A stretch of DNA of 64,000 nucleotides from an uncultured Bradyrhizobium sp. (GTDB lineage: Bacteria; Pseudomonadota; Alphaproteobacteria; Rhizobiales; Xanthobacteraceae), in assembly GCF_936943645.1 (NCBI RefSeq), contig NZ_CAKZJO010000056.1, forward strand, positions 1 to 64,000, written 5' to 3'. A model generated the notes under the pieces. That model was given only the letters and a program-made list of their open reading frames with translations. It was not told the origin of the DNA and made no database searches. This document shows positions 9,058-20,867 of this stretch, piece after piece (position 1 is the first letter of the stretch; every line of letters begins with the position of its first letter). The position numbers and the translations under genes were made by a program.

Positions 9058-9867
9058 ATGACGCCGCAGGAACGCCAGCTCGTCGACGACCTTTTCGACC
9101 GGCTTTCGAAGCTGGAAAACGCAACCCGCGATCCGGATGCGGTCGCCGCGATCTCCGACGGCCTGCGCAAGGCGCCCGGCGCGGTCTATGCGCTGGTGCA
9201 GACCACGCTGCTTCAGGACGAAGCGCTCAAACGCGCCCATGCCCGCATCCAGGAGCTGGAGGCGGCGCACGCGCCCGAGCAGGCGCAGTCCGGCGGCTTC
9301 CTCGACACCATGCGCGACACGCTATTCGGCGGAGGCCCCTCGCGCGGCTCGGTTCCGAACGTGCCGCCCCGTGATCAACGGCCGGTCTGGAACACCGGTC
9401 AGGCGATGCCGCAGGCCCAGCCGGGCTATGGCGCGCCGCCTTACGGACAGGCTTACGGTCAAGGCCAGGGCTATGGCGCTCCGCCGGTCGGCGGTGGCGG
9501 CGGCTCGTTCCTCGGCACGGCCGCGGCCGCTGCGGCCGGCGTCGTCGGCGGCTCGCTGCTGCTCTCGAGCATCCGCGGCATGATGGGCGGATCGCACCAG
9601 CAGGCTTTCGGCGACACCAATTCCCTCGGCGATCGTAGTGCTAGTCCTTGGGGCGGCAACGACCAGTCCGGCGGCTCGCTCGCGCGCGATGCCGGCCTGG
9701 ACGACATCGGCTCGAATCGCGATTCCCGCCAGGGCTTCTTCGACCAGGCGTCGAACGACCGCGACAACAACGATCAGGACTACGGCGACGATCGCGACGA
9801 TAACGTGGACATGGCCGACGACAGCGATTTCGGCGGCGACGATGATGGCGGCAGCGATTACGCGTAA
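9058..9867 (+). CDS. DUF2076 protein
   Basis: This 269-residue protein begins MTPQERQLVDDLFDRLSKLE, the conserved DUF2076 start, with a helical region to about residue 80 (VYALVQTTLLQDEALKRA, HARIQELEA). A Gly/Pro/Gln/Tyr-rich linker follows. Next comes a short Ala/Gly hydrophobic patch (FLGTAAAAAAGVVGGSLLL) that may touch the membrane, and then an acidic Asp/Asn-rich tail. ATG 9058 is preceded by AAGGAG at the right distance; an upstream in-frame ATG at 9007 lacks such a site. The function is unknown, although members are linked to the periplasm or envelope. Confidence 0.85.
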   Translation: MTPQERQLVDDLFDRLSKLENATRDPDAVAAISDGLRKAPGAVYALVQTTLLQDEALKRAHARIQELEAAHAPEQAQSGGFLDTMRDTLFGGGPSRGSVPNVPPRDQRPVWNTGQAMPQAQPGYGAPPYGQAYGQGQGYGAPPVGGGGGSFLGTAAAAAAGVVGGSLLLSSIRGMMGGSHQQAFGDTNSLGDRSASPWGGNDQSGGSLARDAGLDDIGSNRDSRQGFFDQASNDRDNNDQDYGDDRDDNVDMADDSDFGGDDDGGSDYA

Positions 9868-9909
9868 CCTTCTCCATCTCCCCGCAAGCGGGGAGAGGCG
9901 AAGCAGACC

Positions 9910-10722
9910 TCACATCACCACGACCTTGGTGCCGACATTGACGCGGCCGTAGAGGTCGATGACGTCCTCGTTGCGCATGCGGATGCAGCCGGAGGAGACG
10001 TTGGTGCCGATGGTCCAGGGCTCGTTGGAGCCGTGGATGCGGTAGAGCGTCGATCCCAGATACATCGCGCGGGCGCCGAGCGGATTTTCCGGGCCGCCTT
10101 CCATGTGCCGGGGCAGATCGGGCCGGCGCGCCAGCATTTCCGCCGGCGGCGTCCAGTCCGGCCATTCGCGTTTGGCCGTGATCGACTTCACGCCGGACCA
10201 GGTGAACCCGGGACGCCCGACGCCGATGCCGTAGCGCATCGCCCGGCCGTTGCCCTCGACGAGATAGAGGAACTTGTTCGGCGTATCGACCACGATCGTC
10301 CCGGCGCTTTCCTTGCCGCTATAGTCAACAGATTGTTTCTCGAATCTCGGATCGAACGGCCGCTGCCGCGGATCGTCAGCCTCCTGCTGGAGGCCTGCGC
10401 CCTGATATCCACCCTGCATCTGCGGCTCGCCCATCGGCGGCAGGCGGCGCTGGTCGTAATAGCCGGGCTGCTGCTGATACACCGGCCGCTCGGGCGCGTA
10501 GGCCGGACCGCGGCCGGGCCCGTCGCCGAACAGGAACTCGATGAAGCCGCCGCCCATGTTCGAATTGGAGGCGACGCGCACCGGCGCCGGCGGCACCTGC
10601 GGCTGGTAGAGCACCGCAGGCGGATCATTCGGCACCGAATTGTCGAAGGCACCAGCACCGCTCGTGCCGGCAATGAAGGTGCAAGCGCTGCCCAGCAGCG
10701 CGACAGACATTTTCTTGAACAT
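9910..10722 (-). CDS. L,D-transpeptidase (YkuD/ErfK family)
   Basis: This exported 270-residue protein has a signal peptide (MFKKMSVALLGSACTFIAG), a Pro/Gln/Tyr-rich linker and a C-terminal YkuD domain. The catalytic pair is visible as H230 (IHGSNEPW) and C246 (SSGCIRM). Such enzymes form 3-3 peptidoglycan cross-links or anchor lipoproteins or beta-barrels to peptidoglycan. I prefer the ATG at 10722, which puts the signal peptide at the N-terminus. The gene is divergent from cheZ across a 316-base gap. Confidence 0.93.
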   Translation of the reverse strand: MFKKMSVALLGSACTFIAGTSGAGAFDNSVPNDPPAVLYQPQVPPAPVRVASNSNMGGGFIEFLFGDGPGRGPAYAPERPVYQQQPGYYDQRRLPPMGEPQMQGGYQGAGLQQEADDPRQRPFDPRFEKQSVDYSGKESAGTIVVDTPNKFLYLVEGNGRAMRYGIGVGRPGFTWSGVKSITAKREWPDWTPPAEMLARRPDLPRHMEGGPENPLGARAMYLGSTLYRIHGSNEPWTIGTNVSSGCIRMRNEDVIDLYGRVNVGTKVVVM

Positions 10723-11038
10723 CGACGTACTCTGTACTGTTTCGTCTAGATCACATGCGTCGTGGAGAGCTGGTGGCTGATCCGCGCCCTTCGACGTGGT
10801 CAATAAAAAGCAAAAGCCGTTTTGTTTGGTAAACGGATCGGGCGTTTGGATTCACCACGTCGCGAACGCAGCGGCAATTTGGCGATCAGCGTTTATTTTC
10901 GATGAACGCGACGCGGCCATGGTTAATCGCTTCTTTGCGTGCCGTCGCGCGACGCCGCACAACAGTTCCGGCTGTGAACTTCGTGTTAAATCGCTTCTGC
11001 CTAAAAAGACGCGTGAGTGAGGTGGGGGGAGTATCCTG
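10723..11038. other. intergenic region between ldt and cheZ
   Basis: This divergent 316-base gap is more AT-rich than its surroundings and must hold promoters for both genes. A strong purine-rich ribosome-binding site (GGGGGGAG) lies just before the cheZ ATG. A plus-strand open frame of 74 codons (10796-11020) has no family resemblance and poor codon use, so I do not call it. No clear -35/-10 pair stands out. Confidence 0.6.
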
Positions 11039-11824
11039 ATGGCTGTTCACCGCAAACGTTTTCGCGTTGAGGATATCGTCAGTGGCGAGATGCCGATTAT
11101 CGACGTAACCGAAGAGGCCGGCCCGATGCATAGCGAGATCATGGCCGAGTTGCGCGCGATCCGTGCCCAGATGGCGAAGGGCGTCGTGGCGGCTCCGCTG
11201 TCCGGCAGCGCGGCCATGGCGGCGATCGACGCCTCGACGGCCCATGAGCTCGCCGAAGCGCGGAACATGCTCGAGACGTACCGGGCGCAGATCGAGCAGT
11301 GCGAAAAGCTCAAGGTCGAGCTCGACCTCATCCACGACGCCATCGACCGCACCAAGCGCGAGATCGCAACCCTGCACGGCAAGAGCTTCGACGGCGGCGA
11401 GATGGCCAAGGTCAATGGCGAGCTCGGCGCGGTGGTCGGCGGCACCGAGCAGGCGACCCAGCAGATCCTCGAAGCCGCGGAATCGATCGACCAGGCCGCC
11501 AGCGCAATGTCCAAGGTCGACTCGGTCGATCAGCAGAAGCGCCTCGCCGACGACATCCAGGAACGCGTCATCTCGATCTTCGAAGCCTGCAACTTCCAGG
11601 ACCTGACCGGCCAGCGCATCAGCAAGGTCATGGCCACGATGAAGTTCATCGAGCAGCATATCAACTCGATGATGGACATCTGGGGCGGCGTCGACGCGAT
11701 CAAGGCCCACGTCGTTCCGCAGGCCGACAATCGCAGCGAGGACGAAAAGCTTCTCAACGGTCCGAAACTCAACGGCGACGTCGGCCACGCCTCGCAGGAC
11801 GACATCGACGCGCTGTTCGACTGA
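11039..11824 (+). CDS. cheZ: protein phosphatase CheZ
   Basis: CheZ dephosphorylates CheY-P and so ends the chemotactic signal. The 261-residue product is mostly helical, with long coiled-coil stretches. It contains the CheZ catalytic signature NFQDLTGQRISKVM, with D188 and Q192 matching Asp143 and Gln147 of the enteric enzyme. It ends in SQDDIDALFD, a CheY-binding peptide like the tail of other CheZ proteins. It stands alone here, 33 kb from the flagellar cluster and with no che genes nearby, so it may serve another motor or chemotaxis system. Confidence 0.85.
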   Translation: MAVHRKRFRVEDIVSGEMPIIDVTEEAGPMHSEIMAELRAIRAQMAKGVVAAPLSGSAAMAAIDASTAHELAEARNMLETYRAQIEQCEKLKVELDLIHDAIDRTKREIATLHGKSFDGGEMAKVNGELGAVVGGTEQATQQILEAAESIDQAASAMSKVDSVDQQKRLADDIQERVISIFEACNFQDLTGQRISKVMATMKFIEQHINSMMDIWGGVDAIKAHVVPQADNRSEDEKLLNGPKLNGDVGHASQDDIDALFD

Positions 11825-11847
11825 ACGGACGCGACAGACGGAAAATC

Positions 11848-11877
11848 AAAACGTCGGCCCTCGGGCCGGCGTTTTTG
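11848..11877 (+). terminator. rho-independent terminator after cheZ
   Basis: A GC-rich hairpin (AAAACGTCGGCCC paired with GGGCCGGCGTTTT) is followed by T5GT3. It lies 23 bases after the cheZ stop. Confidence 0.8.
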
Positions 11878-11909
11878 TTTGTGGTGGCGTGCAGATCCAG
11901 AGCTCTCTT

Positions 11910-12053
11910 CCCTTCTCCCCTTGCGGGAGAAGGTGGCGCGCGTAGCGCGACGGATGAGGGGTTTCTATCCGCTCGCCATACCGCTCGTGAGGATGGAAAC
12001 CCCTCACCCGGCTTCGCTCCGCGAAGCCACCCTCTCCCGCAAGGGGAGAGGGC
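11910..12053. repeat. long imperfect palindrome, Bradyrhizobium-type intergenic repeat
   Basis: The outer arms are CTTCTCCCCTTGCGGGAGAAG-like on the left and CTCTCCCGCAAGGGGAGAG on the right. The inner arms are GATGAGGGGTTTC and GAAACCCCTCACC. Small GCGCGTAGCGC and GCTTCGCTCCGCGAAGC hairpins sit between them. This looks like a non-autonomous short palindromic element; it carries no ORF. Confidence 0.75.
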
Positions 12054-12061
12054 AAGGACAA

Positions 12062-12583
12062 TCACGCCCTCGGCGCGCAGCGGACGTAGACCATGTTGCC
12101 GTAGCGGGTGGCGGCGTCCTTGTCGATGAAGCGGGTGATCAGCACGCGGCCGTCGAAGGAGACGATCTCGCGGTCCTGCTCGCCGGGGGTCGGACCCGCG
12201 GGCCCGATATAGTTCTTGCCGCTCGGCGAGCCCTTCAGCCGCAGCTCCTGGGGCGTTGCCTGGTCGGCCAGATGCATGATCACGCCGCCGGAGGAGCCGG
12301 CGGTGATCACGTAGGGATTCTTGCACTGAGCCCGGGCAGCCGCCTCGGTGCGGGCGCGATCGGCCGGGTTCTGGAACGAGGCCAGGCCCCAGCGTCCCAC
12401 GATCTCGTCGGCGCGAATGGTCGCAGGCATTTCCGGGGCAACGCCCGGCTCGGCTTCGGGCGGCGGCGAGGACGACGAGAAGGACGGCAGGCTCATGCCG
12501 CCGCCGCAGGCGCCCAGCAACAGCGCCAGACAAGAAGCGGCCGCCAGATTGGCAACCGTGCGCGCGTGAGCTGAACTGATCAT
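12062..12583 (-). CDS. lipoprotein of unknown function
   Basis: The 173-residue product has a lipoprotein signal peptide ending in the lipobox LLGAC (Cys26), so the mature protein is probably anchored by lipid in the periplasm or outer membrane. A Ser/Pro linker follows. Then comes a compact domain starting IVGRWGLASFQNPADRAR, with two Cys (AQCKNP and VRCAP) that may pair. I chose ATG 12583 because GGGGGAA precedes it and it puts the signal peptide first. I do not recognise the domain. Confidence 0.78.
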   Translation of the reverse strand: MISSAHARTVANLAAASCLALLLGACGGGMSLPSFSSSSPPPEAEPGVAPEMPATIRADEIVGRWGLASFQNPADRARTEAAARAQCKNPYVITAGSSGGVIMHLADQATPQELRLKGSPSGKNYIGPAGPTPGEQDREIVSFDGRVLITRFIDKDAATRYGNMVYVRCAPRA

Positions 12584-12739
12584 GGCATTCCCCCGAGCAA
12601 GACCATGGCCGCACCCCTCCCGCAGCCAAGCGCAAAACCGCTGCCGGAGCAATGACGTCCTTTAATACGTCGGCGCCCCGAACAAGTTTCCAATGCCACC
12701 ATCCTATATCCGCCTCACCAATCGCTTAACCACCTTTGC

Positions 12740-12768
12740 TTGACAGGATCGCGGCCAAGCCATATTTC
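12740..12768 (+). promoter_or_regulatory. sigma70-like promoter of groESL
   Basis: A perfect TTGACA (12740-12745) is followed after 17 bases by TATTTC (12763-12768). The predicted start point, near 12775, falls just before the CIRCE element. This fits vegetative transcription repressed by HrcA. Confidence 0.75.
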
Positions 12769-12778
12769 CGAGCCCACT

Positions 12779-12805
12779 CTAGCACTCGGAAAGCCCGATT
12801 GCTAA
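12779..12805 (+). promoter_or_regulatory. CIRCE operator (HrcA binding site)
   Basis: The site reads CTAGCACTC-N9-GATTGCTAA, against the consensus TTAGCACTC-N9-GAGTGCTAA: eight of nine bases match in each arm and the spacer is exact. It sits directly after the -10 box and upstream of groES, the usual position. HrcA repression with heat induction is therefore expected. Confidence 0.9.
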
Positions 12806-12899
12806 GCGCGCCGTTCGATCCTCTGGACAGGGGGTGGACGGAAGCGCCGCCCCACCCACTTTCCACTACTTCCGAAGCGAGCCTCCAAAGGGAAACGTC

Positions 12900-13196
12900 A
12901 TGGCTAAATCCAAATTTCGTCCGCTGCATGACCGTGTCGTGGTCAAACGTATCGACGCCGAGGAAAAGACCAAGGGCGGCATCATCATTCCGGACACCGC
13001 CAAGGAAAAGCCGTCCCAGGGCGAAATCGTCGCCGTCGGCCCCGGCGGCCGCGACGAGGCCGGCAAGCTGGTCCCGATCGACCTCAAGGTCGGCGACCGC
13101 GTGCTGTTCGGCAAGTGGTCGGGCACCGAAGTCAAGATCGACAACGAAGATCTCCTGATCATGAAGGAGTCGGACATCATGGGCGTTCTGGCCTAA
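12900..13196 (+). CDS. groES: co-chaperonin GroES
   Basis: GroES is the 10-kDa lid of the GroEL folding chamber. The 98-residue product begins [19 protein letters not shown] and carries the mobile loop [20 protein letters not shown] and the dome/base segments of the family; the length is typical. ATG 12900 is preceded by AAAGGGAAA. It is the first gene of groESL, controlled by the promoter and CIRCE upstream. The gap to groEL (188 bases) is unusually long because a palindromic repeat lies in it. Confidence 0.97.
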   Translation: MAKSKFRPLHDRVVVKRIDAEEKTKGGIIIPDTAKEKPSQGEIVAVGPGGRDEAGKLVPIDLKVGDRVLFGKWSGTEVKIDNEDLLIMKESDIMGVLA

Positions 13197-13229
13197 GGCT
13201 GTCCGCCTGAACGGCCGCTGAATGCTCCA

Positions 13230-15016
<1,787 letters not shown>

Positions 15017-15044
15017 GGCCCATCCTCGACCGACACGCTTCGCG

Positions 15045-15073
15045 AAGACCGCCTCCGGGCGGCCTTCTTTTTT
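15045..15073 (+). terminator. rho-independent terminator after groEL
   Basis: The stem AAGACCGCC/GGCGGCCTT has a TCCG loop and is followed by CT7. It lies about 30 bases after the groEL stop. Confidence 0.85.
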
Positions 15074-15160
15074 GCCGACGATGGGCTCCGCTTTCCGATT
15101 CAACCGACGGCCAAAACCCATTACGGTGGCGCCGATTCTGATTGCCTGGGGATTTCGTCG

Positions 15161-16372
15161 ATGCGCGTGCTTCTGGTTTGCCCGACAGCTTTATTGGCGG
15201 CTCTGCTTGCGGTTGCGCCGGAGGTCGCCTCCGCCCAGATGAAGCTCTCGCCGAAGGCCGCGGCGCCCGGTGGCGTCGAGACGCGCTATTTTACCTCGAT
15301 CGACGGGCTGATGGACGGCAATGCCGACGTGATCCTGAAGGAGACGCGCCAGGGCAAGACGGTCACCGCCGCGACGCTCGACGTCTGCTATCCCGTCGCC
15401 AAGAATTCCGACCGCAAGGACCGCTTCGTCGTCAACCTCCAGGTCGCGGGCCAGAACCTGACGGGCACCACGCAGAGCATCGGCGAGAAGGCGCCCGTCA
15501 GCGTCAAGCTGCTGCGCAAGCAGAGCGGCGACACTTTCGAGTTTCGCGGCCAGATCAGCATCGGCCAGGTGGTGACCGAGGTGACCTCGCCCGACAATTC
15601 CGATCTCAGCGAGAGGGAATTCCAGGACAACCAGACCTCCGACGACGGCATCACGCCGCAGCCGAAGGATTTCACCGACGTCTCGCCGGAGGCGATTGCG
15701 GTCAAGGTCAAGCTCGATGCGGCCACCGACTTCCTGAAGAGCCTGAGGGGCCAGGCGGTCGAGGTGACGTTGGCGAGCCTCACCGTCGGATGCGATGCGC
15801 TGCGCGCAGGCGAGCAGACCATCAACATGTCGGTCGATCCCGAGCGCGCCGGTGCGCTGCTGGCCAAATTCAAGGCGACGCCCGGCGTCACCGCCGCCGG
15901 CTGGACCGCGGGCATGACCGAGATGGACCGCACCATCCGCTTTGCCGCCGCCGACTGGCGCACCGGCGACAAAATCGACAAGGACAAGCTCGGGAATGCG
16001 GTTCTGAAAGTGCTGATGCAGACGCTGGGCGGGAAGTCCGGCACATCGAGCTGGAACCCCAATACCGGCAAGCTTAAGGTGACCATGAAGCGACCGAACC
16101 AGGATTTCCCGGCGCTTGATCTCACCGATACGATCGAGGTTGCAGGCCTTGTCTCACCCGACAAGCCGGGCGCGACCGACAAGCTCATGCTCTGGATCGG
16201 CAGCCCCGCGACGACGACTGCCGACGAGAGCAGCGGTGCCCAGCTCAATCTCTCCGACGACGCCTCGATCGACGAGGAAGGCGACCAGCCCGACGACAAC
16301 GGTTCGATCGAGGCCCTCGCCAAGGAGCTCAGGGGTCAGCGCTGGGATGCCGACAAGTCGGTGTGGAAGTAG
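15161..16372 (+). CDS. exported protein of unknown function
   Basis: This 403-residue protein has a Sec signal peptide (MRVLLVCPTALLAALLAVAP, cleaved near ASAQ). The mature part is soluble-looking and beta-rich, with two Cys (DVCYPVAKN and VGCDALRAG). The C-terminus is acidic, then basic, ending RWDADKSVWK. No enzymatic motif is visible and I cannot name the family. It follows groEL's terminator and so is probably transcribed separately. Confidence 0.8.
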   Translation: MRVLLVCPTALLAALLAVAPEVASAQMKLSPKAAAPGGVETRYFTSIDGLMDGNADVILKETRQGKTVTAATLDVCYPVAKNSDRKDRFVVNLQVAGQNLTGTTQSIGEKAPVSVKLLRKQSGDTFEFRGQISIGQVVTEVTSPDNSDLSEREFQDNQTSDDGITPQPKDFTDVSPEAIAVKVKLDAATDFLKSLRGQAVEVTLASLTVGCDALRAGEQTINMSVDPERAGALLAKFKATPGVTAAGWTAGMTEMDRTIRFAAADWRTGDKIDKDKLGNAVLKVLMQTLGGKSGTSSWNPNTGKLKVTMKRPNQDFPALDLTDTIEVAGLVSPDKPGATDKLMLWIGSPATTTADESSGAQLNLSDDASIDEEGDQPDDNGSIEALAKELRGQRWDADKSVWK

Positions 16373-16383
16373 GCGCAGCTATC

Positions 16384-16526
16384 TCGTGCCCCGGACGCAG
16401 CGGAGCACGTCAGTGATGCGCTGCAGAGCCGGGGCCCAGAAGCCACAAGCGAGATCGACGATAGAACTGGGTCCCGGCTCTGCGGCGCATCGCTTGCGCG
16501 ACGCGCCTTGTCCGGGACACGCGAGA
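16384..16526. repeat. second family of long palindromic intergenic repeat
   Basis: The outer arms are CTCGTGCCCCGGACGC and GTCCGGGACACGCGAG. The inner arms are CTGCAGAGCCGGGGCCCA and TGGGTCCCGGCTCTGCG. It fills almost all of the gap between the convergent genes at 16372 and 16528. Confidence 0.75.
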
Positions 16527-16527
16527 C

Positions 16528-16926
16528 TTAATTCCCCGTCGTCCTGAATCGCAGCGACTTCGGGCCGATCAGCGTCAGCACATCGCCCTGACGCTTCCAG
16601 GTCTCGACACTGGAGAGCGCTGCGAGGAGATCGTCGTCGGCCTGAGCTCTCGCCGGCGGGCAGTTGCGGTCCTGGATCTGGCCGGGGACGAAGATCACGG
16701 TGTTGCCGGCGACCGAGAACTGGCCCTTGCCGCCCTTGCACCAGAGCTCCAGCAACACTTCGCCGTGGTCGCCGATCTCGATGTTCGGAATCCGCTTGGA
16801 GCCTGCTTGCGGCAATGCCTCCAGCGTCATCTCGCTGCCGAACGGAAACCCGTCCTCGGCACGCGCGACACTGGACATCGCGAGCATTGCAACCGCCGCA
16901 CACACCAACCGCTTGATCGAAACCAT
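16528..16926 (-). CDS. exported META/HslJ-like domain protein
   Basis: This 132-residue protein has a signal peptide (MVSIKRLVCAAVAMLAMSS, cleaved near ARAE) and a small beta domain. The pattern GSEMTLEALP, then WCKGGKGQFSVAGNTVIFVP, then LLAALSSVETWKRQGDVLTL and LRF matches the META (DUF306, HslJ-like) fold. Such proteins are periplasmic or lipoproteins of unclear function. I chose ATG 16926 because it places the signal peptide first. It lies downstream of the lactate-permease gene, behind a hairpin. Confidence 0.7.
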   Translation of the reverse strand: MVSIKRLVCAAVAMLAMSSVARAEDGFPFGSEMTLEALPQAGSKRIPNIEIGDHGEVLLELWCKGGKGQFSVAGNTVIFVPGQIQDRNCPPARAQADDDLLAALSSVETWKRQGDVLTLIGPKSLRFRTTGN

Positions 16927-17009
16927 GAGACCTCTCGTCCGACGTGATTTGCGGCACCTTCTATAAGACGCCGGCGCCATTGAGAAGGTTCGCACAACGT
17001 CGGCGCAAA

Positions 17010-17040
17010 GATCCCCGCGGGGGCGAACCCCGCGGGGATC
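17010..17040. terminator. strong hairpin between lactate permease and META gene
   Basis: GATCCCCGCGGGG and CCCCGCGGGGATC form a perfect 13-base-pair stem with a five-base loop, just after the permease stop on the minus strand. There is no T-run, so it may terminate weakly or protect the mRNA 3' end. Confidence 0.6.
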
Positions 17041-17063
17041 TGCATCGAAGCGGACGTGGCGCG

Positions 17064-18728
<1,665 letters not shown>

Positions 18729-19042
18729 GGTCTTCCTCCCCCACGCATGTTTGCGGCAGGCGGCCCGCGTGGAGAGCCGTTCCTGCTTGACGCTGAAGCG
18801 ATAACCCCCGAGCTGGGCGCGAATTCCTCGCGAGTGCAGCGGTTCCCGTCCCGCTCACAAGGTCGCGAAATCCCGGAGCACCCCTACTCCGCGCCATCGC
18901 ACGCCATGCTAGGGTTGCGAGGTGCGACAAGACAACGCAAATTGCAGACCTTGCGACTTTAGTCTAAGCGCGCCGCTTTCCGCCATGGCATCAAGTCCTT
19001 GGCTCCGGGCAGTTGTCCACATTCCCGAGGAGACTCCGCTCT
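18729..19042. other. divergent intergenic region, lactate permease / ABC transporter
   Basis: This 314-base gap must contain both promoters. A purine-rich site (GAGGAG) lies ten bases before the GTG start at 19043. Apart from short TTGCGA repeats I see no operator, hairpin or small gene. Confidence 0.5.
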
Positions 19043-20800
19043 GTGAAGAACATCAGCGCCACGCTCGCGATCGTCTGGCGAATCGCCGCTCCCTATTTCC
19101 GGTCCGAGGACAAATGGGTCGGCCGCGGCCTGCTCGCCGTGGTCGTCGCGATGGAGCTGGTGCTGGTCGCGATCAACGTGCTCCTCAATCAGTGGCAGAA
19201 CCGGTTCTACAGCGCGCTGCAGGCCTACGACCTGCCCGAGTTCATCAAGGAGGTCTGGGTCTTCCTGGGCCTTGCCTTCACCTTCGTCGCACTGGCCGTC
19301 TACAAGCTCTATCTGAACCAGTGGCTCCAGATCCGCTGGCGACAATGGCTGACGCAACATTACCTCGGCGAATGGCTCGACGGCGCCACGCATTACCGCA
19401 TGCAACTCAAGGGCGATGCCGCCGACAATCCGGATCAGCGCATCACCGAGGACGTCAAAACCTTCGTCGAGCAGACGCTGACCATCGGCCTTGGCCTTTT
19501 GTCCTCGGTCGTGACGCTGGCCTCGTTCGTCGTCATCCTCTGGGGTTTGTCCTACAAGGCCCCCTTGTACATTTACGGCACCGATATCGTCGTCCCCGGC
19601 TTCCTGGTCTGGGCCGCAGTGGCTTACGCGATCGCCGGTACCGCGCTGACGCACTGGATCGGCGCCCCGCTCATCAACCTCAATTTCGAGCAGCAACGCT
19701 ATGAGGCCGATTTCCGCTTCAACCTGATCCGCGTGCGCGAGAATTCCGAGCAGATCGCCCTTCTGAAGGGCGAGGGCGCCGAGCGCGGGCGCCTGCTGCA
19801 GCGCTTCGGTTTCGTCATCGGCAATTGGTACGCGATCATGAGCCGGACCAAGCGCCTCACCGCGTTCACGGCAAGCTACGGCCAGGCGGCGACGATCTTT
19901 CCCTATGTCATGGTGGCGCCCGCCTATTTCGCCAAGCGCATCCAGCTCGGCGACATGATGCAGACCGGCTCGGCGTTCGGCAGCGTGCAGGACGCGCTGT
20001 CCTTCTTCGTCACCGCCTATCGCTCGCTCGCCGAATGGCGTTCCGTGATCGCCCGTCTCGACGGCTTCGAGATGTCGGTCAGCGCCGCCGCTCCAGGCGC
20101 GGCACTCGAGCCGACCATCGACGTGACCCCATCGAAGGGCAAGGCCATCGCGCTCGAGCAGTTGCTGGTCAAACTGCCGAACGGGGCACCTCTGGTCGCA
20201 GCCAATGCCTTCACGATCCAGCCGTCGGAGCGGGTGCTGGTGACCGGCCCCTCGGGCTCCGGCAAGTCGACCCTGTTCCGGGCCATTGCCGGCGTCTGGC
20301 CGTTCGGCACCGGCACGGTCGCCATCCCTGCGACGTCGAAGCTGATGATGCTGCCGCAGCGGCCGTATTTCCCGATCGGCCCGCTCGGCGATGCCGTCAT
20401 CTACCCGGCCGAGCACGGCTCCATCCCGCCGGAGAAGATCCGCGACGCCCTGGTTGCGGTCGGCATGCCGCGCCTGGCCGAGCGGCTCGACGAGGACGGT
20501 CACTGGAACCGTACTTTGTCGCTCGGTGAGCAGCAGCGCCTTGGGCTGGCCCGCGCGCTGCTGCACGTGCCGGACTATCTGTTCCTCGATGAGGCGACGG
20601 CTTCGCTGGACGAGCCGTCCGAGGACCGGCTCTATCGGCTGCTGACGGAGAAGCTGCCCCAGGCCACCATCGTCTCGATCGGCCACCGCTCGACGCTCGA
20701 CACCTTCCATACCCGCAAGGTGTCGCTGGTGAAGGACGACGAGATCCACGTCCTCGGCAAAGCCGGCGAGCCGGCCCCGGAGCCGAGCGCGGCGCGCTGA
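19043..20800 (+). CDS. BclA/BacA-like fused ABC transporter (SbmA-type membrane domain plus ATPase)
   Basis: This 585-residue protein joins an SbmA/BacA-like membrane domain to an ABC ATPase. The membrane part has about six helices to residue 300, with NQWQNRFYSALQ and LNQWLQIRWRQWLTQHYL. The ATPase has Walker A GPSGSGKST at about 402, the signature LSLGEQQRLGLARAL and Walker B YLFLDEATASLDE. In Bradyrhizobium the related BclA imports antimicrobial peptides and is needed for bacteroid differentiation; YddA-type paralogues also exist, so the role here is inferred. GTG 19043 follows GAGGAG; an in-frame TTG at 19013 is less likely. Confidence 0.85.
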   Translation: MKNISATLAIVWRIAAPYFRSEDKWVGRGLLAVVVAMELVLVAINVLLNQWQNRFYSALQAYDLPEFIKEVWVFLGLAFTFVALAVYKLYLNQWLQIRWRQWLTQHYLGEWLDGATHYRMQLKGDAADNPDQRITEDVKTFVEQTLTIGLGLLSSVVTLASFVVILWGLSYKAPLYIYGTDIVVPGFLVWAAVAYAIAGTALTHWIGAPLINLNFEQQRYEADFRFNLIRVRENSEQIALLKGEGAERGRLLQRFGFVIGNWYAIMSRTKRLTAFTASYGQAATIFPYVMVAPAYFAKRIQLGDMMQTGSAFGSVQDALSFFVTAYRSLAEWRSVIARLDGFEMSVSAAAPGAALEPTIDVTPSKGKAIALEQLLVKLPNGAPLVAANAFTIQPSERVLVTGPSGSGKSTLFRAIAGVWPFGTGTVAIPATSKLMMLPQRPYFPIGPLGDAVIYPAEHGSIPPEKIRDALVAVGMPRLAERLDEDGHWNRTLSLGEQQRLGLARALLHVPDYLFLDEATASLDEPSEDRLYRLLTEKLPQATIVSIGHRSTLDTFHTRKVSLVKDDEIHVLGKAGEPAPEPSAAR

Positions 20801-20815
20801 GCGCGGAGCCAAAGC

Positions 20816-20848
20816 AAAAGGGCGGCAGATCGCTCTGCCGCCCTCCTG
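20816..20848 (-). terminator. bidirectional terminator between ABC transporter and porin
   Basis: GGGCGGCAGA and TCTGCCGCCC form a ten-base-pair stem with a four-base loop. Read on the minus strand it is followed by TTTTGCTTT, so it ends porin transcription. It may also stop the convergent ABC gene. Confidence 0.85.
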
Positions 20849-20867
20849 GATGGTCTTGAGAAGAAAA

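Noticed and set aside
10796..11020. 74-codon plus-strand frame before cheZ
   Set aside because: It has no family resemblance, weak codon bias and no ribosome-binding site; it is more likely leader or promoter DNA.
18959..20812. 617-codon frame antisense to the BclA-like transporter
   Set aside because: It is the antisense shadow of a gene with intact Walker and signature motifs.
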